Shown here: positions 54,661 through 64,000 of the stretch, piece after piece
How positions within the stretch are numbered: the stretch's first letter is position 1
Layout of the letters: every line of letters begins with the position of its first letter
Assembly (NCBI GenBank): GCA_016808115.1
Contig: JAEQBH010001513.1
Location: 620,001-684,000 of the forward strand
Direction: 5' to 3'
Source of the DNA: Tetrastigma voinierianum
Taxonomy: Eukaryota > Streptophyta > Magnoliopsida > Vitales > Vitaceae
DNA length: 64,000 nucleotides
Position numbers and translations under genes: made by a program
Notes under the pieces: model-generated
What the model saw: the letters and a program-made list of their open reading frames with translations, nothing else
What the model was told of the DNA's origin: nothing
Database searches by the model: none

Positions 54661-55371
54661 TTCCTTTACGCGGTGTAGGGAGCCCGATTTTCCTGCAAGT
54701 AGATTTTCCGGCTTCCTCTCTTTCGATTTCTTCTTTTCTCAAAACCTCAAAATCCTGGTAAACAAAATCTCGGGAATCACTTCTAACATCCTAAACCAAC
54801 CATGAGAAAAACCCATGGATGGATTATTAGGGCTTTTCAACCCAAACATCAAATACAACTTTCTAGGTTTGGTTCTACCCAAACTCTTTGTAATTGAAGC
54901 TCCTAGCCTTTTCCTTCTTCCCTCCCCCCCTCTCAGAAGATCTCGAACAAACATGGAAGATTTGGTGACCAAATCTCACTTTTCCTAAAACCCCTGTTTT
55001 CCTCTCACTTTCCTCACATGTTATTAAATAGTTGGGAACAGGCTTTCTAAGACCCCATTTGGTCTCATTTCCTCTTTAAGTAAGGCCATGCTCGGGGCTT
55101 ACACACAAATTCCATTTCTCATTTTTCTCCTTTTGGTATCTATTTCCATCTTACTTGCTATCACTCTGACTAATTTAACATTTGCTTATTCTATTCTCGA
55201 ATCTCTTAGGTCCTTAGTTTTACGACCTAAATTTGCCCTTTTACACTTGCTTATTTCAAAGTTCATCAATTTCTCATTTAGATATAACATTTAATCATAT
55301 TCTCACATATTCATTTCACAATTAATCAGCTCCCGCAAAACCCAAGTTCGCTCCAATTCATACCTGTTCAC

Positions 55372-55629
55372 TGTTTGCTATCCGCATAAATCTTCCTATA
55401 TGCCTATTGGGATCTTTTATTAGGGATGCCCATGTATTGATGTCGCTACACCATCAGAATCAAAGCTGGCTTAGCTCAAAATTATCGGGCCTCTATAAGG
55501 CTGGTTGTCTCACAAAGAAAGTATTCATCATCTTGAATAGTTGGTCTCCAAAAAATCATCCATAGTCATTACTCCGAGGTCTCTAATAATTCTTCCGGAA
55601 TAGATTGCATTCTTCTCTCCGACCGCCAT
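55372..55629 (-). pseudogene. Gag N-terminus, Athila copy 2
   Basis: ATG at 55629. Pieces: MAVGEKNAIYSGRIIRDLGV, then RQPALIEA and FELSQL-like sequence, ALILMV, and a further stretch IHGHP and IPIGI that fits the usual GGHPTEDPNxHL. This is longer than what remains in copy 1, because the interrupting LTR lies about 75 bases further into gag. Confidence 0.78.
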
Positions 55630-55938
55630 AATTGTCGATTCAACTCTTCCTTTCCTCACTTTTTGTTTTTCAATCGTGTGTCTAAAGCGCCAGCTTCTAC
55701 TTCTGGTTTTCTATGTATGTAAAATCTTCCTGAAATAGAAACACACTAAGATCAAATTAAATTTGTAGAAACAACTATATTCAATTTAAGTTCATTAAAT
55801 ATTTTAAGTAGCTCAATAAGCTACTGTAGTTAAAACTATTTTTTTAATTTATGAAATTTTTGATAAAACAAAGAAAAATGTCCAAATTAGCAATTTTCTC
55901 TTTTGTTGGAATATTGATCTTTAGATTCTCTTTTCGAT

Positions 55939-56186
55939 CCCCGGCAACGGCGCCATAAACTTGTAATGACCCAATTTGACAAAGTAATTAGCACTGCCAA
56001 CAAAGACTATTTAGTCCCTAACAACGGTGCCATAAACTTGTTATGACCCAATCTGACCAAGTAATTAGCACTACCAACAAAGACTATTTAGTCATCGGCA
56101 ACGACGCCATAAACTTGTTATGACCTAATCTGACCAAGTAATTAGCAATGCCAACAAAGACTATTTAGTCACCGGAAATGGCGCCA
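55939..56186 (-). repeat. 77-bp tandem repeat carrying four primer binding sites
   Basis: Asp-type primer sites lie at 55939-55955, 56016-56032, 56093-56109 and 56170-56186, each exactly 77 bases after the last. The first is an exact complement of the Athila-type site (TGGCGCCGTTGCCGGGG on the minus strand); the others have two to three changes each. Between sites the unit holds ATAAACTTGT, ATGACC, CTGACCAAGTAATTAGCA and CCAACAAAGACTATTTAGTC. The last site is followed by the LTR end, so the unit spans primer site plus a bit of LTR-end-like sequence. Confidence 0.93.
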
Positions 56187-56674
56187 AAAACTTGTTGACT
56201 AGATTTTTAACATAGACAAAAAAAACTGGATCTTGACTTTATTGTTTAGACAATTTCTTGACATCGTCATTAAGAACTAACCTCAATCCTTCGCAACAAA
56301 CTAAAACTTGCCGAGCAATTTGGGGAGCACAATTGTGGTTTTGTTTTGTGGCGCAAAGATATTATTTGAAAATGTATTTTGGTCTAATTCACTACAAGTG
56401 CACAAGTCTTACAAGTAATAAAAGTGGATTTAAGTCCAGATATCGTTCCCACGAGGATCGATGAAAAATCTACAAATAAATTACCCCATCTACTCAAGAT
56501 CCTTGCTATTTGAACTCTAAACTAATTGATTTTGGTTTTAAACTGTATGAAATTGTAAAACTAATAAAATTATATATCTACATATGAAGAATTTATGTAA
56601 AGGCGGATTGAAAGTTCATCAATGTAAGTAACACTAGGATATAATTATCTATTTCTGCATCATTTTATAACATG

Positions 56675-56679
56675 GTTCA
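56675..56679. repeat. Target site duplication GTTCA (left copy; right copy 61471-61475)
   Basis: Both copies are exact. The intact, unoccupied equivalent of the site has a single GTTCA at 47499-47503 in the other Athila LTR. Confidence 0.92.
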
Positions 56680-56856
56680 TGTAACGCCCCAAAATACTTT
56701 AGTTTTTATAATTTTTATTATATATTTCTTGGTATAGAATCTGGAAATAACTCAGTTTTTCCTGAAACTATAATTCAGAAAAGTTAAATGAATATGTGAG
56801 CAGATGATTAAATATTATATGTTAAAATGAGAAATTGATTGAACCTAGAAATAAAC

Positions 56857-59265
56857 TGTAATAGACCAAAAATACCCTAGAATGTTATAATAAATTTTTT
56901 TATATATTCCGGGTATGAATTGAGCCAACTTGGGTATTTTCCGGGAATTGTTAAATGAATATTGAATAAATGATTATATGGCTAAGAGCCAAATACAAAT
57001 ATTATGTTCCCAAATGCAGAATTGGTTTGACCTTATATTTACTTAAGTGCAAAGTGCAAAATGAATTGTAAAATGAGGACTTATGGTCACCTGTAGATAC
57101 TATGTCTAAGTGTGATTATGAGAGTCATGCAAAATAAAACGAATATGGGTTATAAATAATTTAGAGAAATCAATAAATGACTGGTGATTTTCTTTGAGCT
57201 GCGCAACAAGGCCTTATGAAGATTAAGTGACTTAAGACAAAAAAATAAAAAAATGAGAAAATGAGAATAGGGTGAAGGCTAACAAGGCCTTACACTTAAA
57301 TGAGCTTAAAAGACCAAAAAGTGGTCTTTGGATTATTAGAGCACATCACATTTTGGGAGGGAAAAGGAAGGAGAAAAGGGGAAAAGAGCCAGGCTCGGGA
57401 GAAGATCAAGCTTGGTGGTTCCTTCCCATTTCTTTCTCCTAAGAGATCAAACAACTTGGAAGAGAAGATTGAGAGTAAGCAAGGTGTAAGGAAATCAAAC
57501 CCTAACCTTATCTTTTTATGATTTTGATTTTAGGGAAAAGTCTTCTAACTTAAGAAAAGAGGTTTTATTGATTCTAAACCCCTTGAGTTGTTTTGTGGAT
57601 TCCATGGTGATTTTTGATATGGGATGAATTAGAGGAGGTTTGTGAAGAAAATGGCTGAAACGCCAAAATCCGACATTTTTTGTGCAAAATCGGCAGTAGT
57701 GGTACCGGTACCAAAAGTGGTACTGCATCATGATGGCAAGGCAAGCCGGTACCACTCAAAGTGGTACTGTACCGTTCCAGCAACTCGACTTATATTTTGC
57801 ACCAGAGTCCTAGATAGCATGATTGTTTAGGGACCCTAAGAAATGATTAATGGGGGTTCAAATAAAGATAGAACTAAGTGAAAACCGTAGCCTCGGCGAG
57901 TTCATCTTTGGGCAGACTTAGTGTCTTAACCCAAAACCGTTAACAAAGATAAATTGTCATTCACTATAAATATGATGATTGTTTATCCACTAAAAGTGGC
58001 GTGATTGTTATTGACTAGGGACTGGTGACGACGCTTAACCTAGGACCGATCGGCAGGATGAAACCAGAGCGACAAATTTCCGATTTGTTCTCCGACTCTA
58101 TTCTGAGTTTCAAGTGTTTTGGTATTTTACCACATAATTTGAAAATGATTATACTAAATGAGCATATCTTGAAATGATATTAACAAAGTGCATATGAATT
58201 AAATGTGATATTCAAATGCTCTGGAAACCAAATTGACATAAATGATAAATCGAATTGAAACAATCGGTTAATTTTGACATCTTGATTTGAATCGATGATA
58301 CCGAATGAATCGCCAGCGTGAATGCACTAATTGCATCCGTCATGAAGGCAATCTAAACTGCTCCAATGTCCCACATGATGGAATTAATCGCGCATCCGCT
58401 ACAGATGGTGTACGGCATTTAAGTGATACCTATCGAGGTGCACCAAACGAGACCGGGCAGATAGAGACCGAATTGTTAAATGTAATACCTGAATGAGGTA
58501 AAAAGGGACGGATTCATCAAATGTAATCCATCACGCAGTCGTGAATCAATAGCTGTGAAATAAATCAACATTGACGAGTGTAATGGGATTTATGTATATA
58601 CTTAAATTCATAAATTGAATTGTGACCGGAATTGTTGCATTGAAAATGCATGTCAGATATAATAAATATTTTAAAATGAAAGCATGCGAAATGAATAGTG
58701 ATGAGTAGTTTGATATAAGTGTATGGTTTAATGTTAAATGTATGTCAAGTTAAATTGAATATTGAATAGGATCAGATGTAACCACTAGTTACTTAAAAAT
58801 GCTAATGCGGTACTTTTAATCATATGCTAGTATCATTTGAACAGAAAGAAGGCCAAGAACAAGAAGCCAGAGTCATGCATGTGTCATGCAAGATATAAGT
58901 GTATACCCCACTCATATGCATTTTCATTTCTTTTAACATGTGACATTTTTAAAGTTTAAAGCGAGAACGTAGAACTAATGTTTTGTTTATCATTTGTAAA
59001 GGCATGATGCCTTAATGGTTTGAGTTTATAAATGTAAATGTTTATGAGCCTACCATTTGAAAGCCTGCAAATGAGAACCCTAAAATGAAAAGACATAATT
59101 AAAAATGTTTGATAAGATAATAAAACCTGCCCTAGGTTGATCCGCCTATTGGTCGCGATATTTGGGAAAAAGAAAATTTAAATAAAGAAATAAAATAATC
59201 AAACGAGCGCCCCCAGGTTTCGTTCTGACCGCCATTCTGGCCGGACCCAGTACCCGGTTGCTACA
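56857..59265 (+). mobile_element. Nested solo LTR, family A (2.4 kb)
   Basis: Starts TGTAATAGACCAAAAATACC and ends CCCGGTTGCTACA. Flanks TAAAC (56852-56856) and TAACC (59266-59270) match at four of five bases, fitting a decayed target duplication. It is closer at its start to the solo LTR at 100-4028 (AATACCCTAGAAT, ATATATTCCGGGTAT) than to its host. It holds degraded GGATGC-type hairpins at 58310-58530 and three short frames with no protein similarity. Confidence 0.85.
57690..57780 (+). other. Copy-specific palindromic module, nested family A LTR
   Basis: Built from GGTACC and GTGGTAC words: GTGGTACC at 57699-57706 is complementary to GGTACCAC at 57748-57755, with further copies at 57717 and 57761. 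It lies between AAATCCGACATTTTTTGTGC and the landmark GATTAATGGGGGTTCAAA (about 57845). Confidence 0.8.
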
Positions 59266-59789
59266 TAACCCATATGTGAAAAGGGCAATTTGAATTTGTA
59301 AAACAAGGACCTATGGGCCAAGAATGAATGTTTAAATGTTAAAGTGAATTAAATGATAAATGAAAGTCAATTAAGACCAAAGGAGAAAAGGAGAATGAAA
59401 TTTATGTGTAAGCCAAATGTATCTTACACTCCTAAAATGAAGAATAAGACAAATGTGGTCTTAGGAAACCTCCCCACTCTAGTAAAAATGTTTTTGAGAG
59501 AGTGGAGAGAGAAAAGGCTAGGCTTGGAAATAGTTGGAGATTTGTGTGGTATCTCCATGTTTATTCAAGATCTTGGAAAGAAGTGAGAAGGAAAAGGCTA
59601 AGGTTTGGGCGAAGTGGGATTGAGGTAAGAACCAAACCCTAAATTTTTAAATGATGTTCGGGTTGTGAAACCCTAATCTATCCATGAGTTTTGCCTACGG
59701 TTGGTTTGGGGAGGATAGCTAGAATGCCTTCTGGGATGATTTATGTGAGTTTCATTTGATTGGGGCAGATTTCTGGAGAAAATCACAAA

Positions 59790-59965
59790 AGGAAAACTGG
59801 GAAATCAGAACGGCCTCTACGCCCAGTATTGCAGGAACCCACGCGCAACACAGCCCTATGCCGAGCATGGGATGCCCTTGCCGTGGTGGGAGGTCAGCCA
59901 AATAAGACTCTCCGGGTACGCCACGGTCGAGCCGCTTACGCGGCCAAGAAAGGCCCACGCCGCAA
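59790..59965 (+). other. Copy-specific G/C-rich module, outer family A LTR
   Basis: Occupies the same slot (after GGCAGATTTCTGGAGAAAATC, before GATTAACGGGGGTTCAAA) but has other words: CTACGCCCAG, CCCACGCGC, GCCGAGCATGGGATGCCC, CGCTTACGCGGCC and CCCACGCCGC. The 99-codon frame over it (59760-60059) follows composition only. Confidence 0.7.
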
Positions 59966-62365
59966 AGATTACATTGTTCACAACGAGAAAATTTTTAAAT
60001 TTTGTTCCAAAGTCTCATATTCGTACACCGATAGTTTTAGGACCCTACTAAATGATTAACGGGGGTTCAAATAAAGATAAAAGTAAGTGAAAAACATACC
60101 ATACCTTGCCGCCGAGGCGAAGCAAAGTTAAGTGTGATTAGTGCTAGTTCACTAAATGTGATGTGTGTGATTTGTTAGGGGCTCTGAGGATCAATTTAAC
60201 TAGACGTAGATCACGGGTGGTATGGTAAAAGAAGATAGATTGGTTTGTTCTATTTTCTTCTTATTCTCATTTCAAGATTTGAAATGTTTGTTCTAAATGC
60301 ATAAAAAAGCATAGTTGATTTGTTTTAATTGATTGGAGGCAATTGATCGTGAAATGCTCATGATATGAAAAATCGAAGGATTATCAAAATGACTGTGATA
60401 TACAAATGCAAGAGGTGACATAAGATTTTCTATAAAGGATTTGAACACCCACTGAATGTTACCGCTTAATTCGCATTAAGATATTGAAGAATTAATATGA
60501 TCAATTTGTACATATAAACAAACGATGTGTTATTTGACAAGAACCCAAAGATGACAATATCTGTGAAGAAACATTAATTCGATTTTTAATAAATCGCTAA
60601 ATCTGGGACTGAATTAGTTATAAACAAATGTTTTATACTAGCCGCAGCGCCCGCCACACCGGCGGCTGCATTCTTCGAGTATCTCAGTATACCGAAAACA
60701 TAGGTTAAATTTGTTAAGGGTAGAACTAAATTGATTTTGAAATTATTAACATATTGGAATTGAAAAGCATGATTGCAAATTGAAATGAAAAGAGCATTGT
60801 GAAATGCTTGATTTTGTTATAAATGATTTATGCATATGAAAGTGTATATTTGGAATGATAAATGAACCATAAATGATTGTATATGAAATAAGTATATAAT
60901 ATGACATTGATTATCCAAAAGATTCAAAGTTTCTAGAGGTAAAATTGCATTATTTGACTTAAACTAAAACGGAAGAATGGAATTGTATGGAACCACTAAG
61001 CATGAAAATGCGAAGGATATTTTTATCAATGCAGATTACTGCCAGATAGGCGTTGGCTGAAAGTTTTAATCTAAGTTCTAGGAGCTTGGAGTCATTCGTA
61101 AAGTTCACTGAAAGTATGCCCGTCACATGTATCCTCGCCATTTTAGCATGACATTGTTTTGTAAACAAAAGAAGTTCAACTCCAAATATTAAAATTTATA
61201 TCAAAGAATGATTTGGATATTATCTTATAAAACGCACAAACGCCATTCTTGGTTAAATGCATATTTTCTTGTAAAGGAATTGCATTGAATTTGTAAATGC
61301 TTACGGGTTTCGCCTAAATTGAAATTGCCTACAAAGATTTGAGAACGAAAATGCCTATATTAATGAAATGTATTTGATAAATGGATTTTATTAATGGCTT
61401 TGGTCAGGTGTCCCCGGGGTTTCGATTCGGATCCGCCAACCGAGTCGGGCCGAGTTCGGGGGTCGCTACAGTTCAGCCATCAGTTTGATATTTGATATTG
61501 TCAAAGATGTAAGGTAGTATAGTTTAGATTTCTCCACACACTATATATTTTGCTAATTAGATTTTCATGTTCCTTTCATACACATGAGTCTAATCAGTTA
61601 CTTGTAGAATATAATCCTTTTCCTAAGATCTAGGTATATTTCCTTCTCAGTACTTCATACACGAATCTTAGGACTGAAAAAGTTGTGCCCCTATAGATAG
61701 GGTAATGTAAGGCTTTCCCAATTTAATTGTTATCTCATCCATCTTAATTTGATAAAATTCTCTATTTCTTTGATTAGATTCTAACACGGGGATCAAGATC
61801 CTTAACAGAAGAGGAGGAACTCCTGATCAACCAAATTGACATATCATCCAACTAATCCTCACTATGAGTAAACTCAAGCGATTTATCGAAATAGTCCTTC
61901 GCAGTTCATTACCAATAATATTAAGGTCTTAATAAACCCCCCAAGTAACCGCCTCCACACTCAAGATTCTCCTCCGTCTCTCTATGTCACCCAAAAGGCT
62001 TCCTAGAAATCGCAGCAAGATAGCTCTTTTGGGTACATCGATATTAAATATTATGAATAAGTAATCTCAAGAACAACACCAATCAAATAAATTCAAGATT
62101 TCGAACTATGACGTTCTTTCAAGTTATGTAGAAAATAATAATTAACATCGATTCATTCCTAGAGGAAGCTTAGTCTTTCAAAACTGGATTACAACTAATA
62201 GTGACTAACTGATTAAGAAAATTCATTGAGATTGCGTTTAACTATTGAAAATGATTCTTAGAATTCTCCAAATTTATCTTAAATCGCTAGTAATGAAAAC
62301 TGTAATTTTATTAATAAACTCATTGAACTTTGCACCAGATTTGTACCCAATTCGCACTAAATAAT

Positions 62366-64000
62366 ACAAGTTTTTTAAATGTTGAATTGTTTGACTAAGT
62401 TTATTCAACCATTAGTATGTGTCTAAGCTGATTTTTTTGAATAGATGGATAATTTTGGGTTGATTAAGACACCATTTCATAGGCCTCATTGATACCAGTT
62501 CATAGACGGGTTGAACGTCAAAATCCGACTGCATTGATAAAAAGTTACGGCCCGGGAGAATCAATGTCCAAAGCTGCCTTCGCTCAGTGGCTTTACCGAA
62601 GCGAATTTCTAGGCCCTATATAAACATAGTTTTGCGTACAAAGAGAACTCCTAGCCCCAACACACTCATTTTCGAGCTCCAAAACCCTAGAAAATTCCCA
62701 AACTCATGACTCCAACTGGTCGTTTGAACCACTTTCCAGCCAAACGAAGCCGGCCGTGGAGGCGATCTCAAGCACCCCTGCACACGTGCCGGCCAGGGAG
62801 GAGGAAGAGGACGAGGCGACCTTGCCTATAAAATTTCCCGCCAACCGCCGTCGGACGCGCCCTCGATCGGGGCCGGCATCCGCGGCCAGGGCCGCCTCTG
62901 CGGCCGGATTTTCATATTTTCCAGCCATTCCGTGCCGACCCATACCTCCTCCTACCATTTTTAATCCTTCCGCCAACTCATTCCCATGGTCCCTTTCAAG
63001 CAGATTACTTCCACCGTTTGAAAGATAACGAAAACAAAGTCGGGCCGATTGTCGACTATTTTCGGCCACCACAAAGAACCTTTGGACCAAGGCAAGGGTA
63101 CCGCTATGTTCTTGGTCCGGGCTTTCATGATATAAAGTTTGTAAATCTTTGACTTAGTTTGCTTAGTTTTCCATTAATATTTTGTAATTACCGAAAAGGT
63201 TCGGACCGAAATTTGGGGCAATAATTGGTCAAATTAGACAAAATTAGTTGATTAGTGAATTGGACATTTTTATGAAAGTACTGGAAGGTTCAATTTCAAA
63301 GATTAGCCTCCTGTGTGAAAAAGCCCACTGGGTACTAGGTCCGTAGGGCACACTGTATAATTAGACTTGTCGGGGTCCAATTTAGATAGTTCCACAGTTC
63401 TAAAGATTATTCAAAGACATTTGGGGAGTACCAATGTCTTTGGTTTAGTTAATGGAGCCTAAATGGTATTTTTATTATATTACAAAGCCACATCGAACCC
63501 ATTCCCGCAGCAAGGATCGAGCATCCGTAGTCTATGAGTGGTTTAAGTATGTTTTAAATAAGCTTGGGGCATACATATAGCAGAAAACAGGCATTGTTGT
63601 TAATTATATATATAACTTATTTGATCAACTATTACAGGCAATATACATCTCTGCTTTTGCAAATGTTATCATTTCATGGATTTTGATAACATTTAAATAT
63701 TTGGAAATTTATTGAGTTCATGGATAAATTTTGGTGGTATTTAAACATTTTCGGGCAGGTTGTTGGATTTGAGGCTTTAACCATTTTGAAAGGTTATTGA
63801 TTCAAGAAATGGATTTTTGAGACTTTAGAAATGATTATAAATGCGTATTGTCGGGAAGGTTACAATGATTATAACGTTTACCCACATTTATTAGCTGCCA
63901 CTGGATGTCGTTTGTTCAAGGTTATTTTGTTACATGATGCCGTTCACTCAAGGTTATTAGTTGCCACGCGGATGCTCCGGCTTACTCCAAGGTTTATTAG
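62366..64000 (+). mobile_element. Plus-strand LTR fragment of another Gypsy element, open at the window end
   Basis: The order of parts is that of the other LTRs: a module of short inverted words (CTTCGCT and CGAAGCG near 62577-62602), a TATA-like CTATATAAAC at 62617-62626, a leader with CCAAAACCCTAGAAAATTCC, a G/C-rich stretch, then A/T-rich sequence and short repeats at the edge. The start is not visible. A 90-codon plus frame (62756-63028) and a 128-codon minus frame (63090-62704) overlap on opposite strands in the G/C-rich part; neither resembles a known protein. Confidence 0.55.
63888..64000 (+). repeat. Short tandem repeat, 32-39-bp unit, three copies plus a partial
   Basis: Units start at 63888, 63922 and 63954 and share TTATTAG or TTATTTTG, TGCCA or TTACA, GGATG or TGATG, and CTCAAGG or CCAAGG. 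It may continue past the window. Confidence 0.7.

Larger units (their letters stand above)
52830..55371 (-). mobile_element. Family A LTR inserted in Athila copy 2, minus strand
   Basis: The minus-strand end is GGGGTGCTGCA at 52830, preceded by a sequence equivalent to the GGATCCGCCAACCGAGTCGG end of family A. The start is 5'-truncated: similarity begins GGTATGAATTGGAGCGAACT at 55371, about 55 bases into the LTR. Gag of copy 2 reads up to that base. It carries reversed GGATGC-type hairpins at 53760-53990. The 161-codon frame at 53242-53727 (plus) is a fortuitous opening. Confidence 0.78.
50098..55938 (-). mobile_element. Athila-like element, copy 2 internal region
   Basis: From the right: four-fold primer site, leader, gag N-terminus (55629), an A-family LTR (55371-52830), RT, RNase H, integrase, then directly the LTR start at 50097. 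Relative to copy 1 about 1.7 kb after integrase is deleted near 50385 (38330-40050 in copy 1). Frames are broken throughout. The stretch at 52560-52829 gives no recognisable protein. Confidence 0.82.
56680..61470 (+). mobile_element. Solo LTR, family A, itself interrupted by a second solo LTR
   Basis: Starts TGTAACGCCCCAAAATAC and ends GAGTTCGGGGGTCGCTACA, between exact GTTCA duplications. Without the nested LTR and its target duplication it is about 2.4 kb. Landmarks: GATTAACGGGGGTTCAAATAAAG near 60055, TTGTTAGGGGCTCTGAGGATC near 60172, CCACTAAGCATGAAAATGCG near 60996. Confidence 0.92.
56193..62365 (-). mobile_element. Right Athila-like LTR, truncated, split by a family A solo LTR
   Basis: After removing 56680-61475 it is colinear with 46978-48380: ACAAGTAATAAAAGTGGATT, CCCCATCTACTCAAGATCC, AGGACTGAA and TCAGTTACTTGTAGAATATA match. 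Alignment ends near 62365 (about 48375 in the other LTR), so the first half of this LTR, including the palindrome-rich part, is missing. It is the 5' LTR of copy 2. Confidence 0.8.

Noticed and set aside
55939..56186. CRISPR-like look of evenly spaced repeats
   Set aside because: The repeated unit is contiguous, the spacers are themselves repeated, and the conserved word is a tRNA primer site in a eukaryotic element.

Overview
The window looks like plant nuclear DNA, and I find no host gene in it. It is almost wholly a pile of Ty3/Gypsy LTR retrotransposons at several stages of decay. Evidence for a plant: a Tekay/Del-like chromovirus with multi-kilobase LTRs, an Athila-like element with an Asp-tRNA primer site, initiator-Met-tRNA primer sites beside other LTRs, and many solo LTRs nested in one another. 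Every pol or gag reading frame is broken by stops and frameshifts. I cannot name the species.

Layout. 1-5056: a minus-strand LTR split by a solo LTR of family A (100-4028), bounded by a perfect 5-bp target duplication. 5057-8932: the eroded 3' part of another Gypsy element and its LTR. 8942-12648: a plus-strand pol relic (PR, RT, RNase H, IN) with its polypurine tract and a short LTR piece. 12649-23213: a near-complete minus-strand chromovirus (family B) with both LTRs, primer site, gag and pol. 23209-33258: two same-direction LTRs of family C, with a plus-strand family B LTR where C's coding region should be. 33257-37346: an A-like LTR carrying a C-type solo LTR with a perfect duplication. 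37347-62365: two tandem minus-strand Athila-like copies sharing a central LTR, interrupted by LTRs of families C and A, including a solo LTR nested in a solo LTR. 62366-64000: a plus-strand LTR fragment running off the window.

Nothing here works as a functional gene set. The interest lies in the LTRs themselves. They hold copy-specific palindromic modules at a fixed position between conserved flanks, arrays of short hairpins whose two arms change together, a 77-bp tandem repeat that multiplies the primer binding site four times, and a short core shared by three LTR families. Family names A to E are mine, defined from within-window similarity. The lineage calls (Tekay/Del-like, Athila-like, Tat/Ogre-like) rest on remembered family motifs, not on a search.
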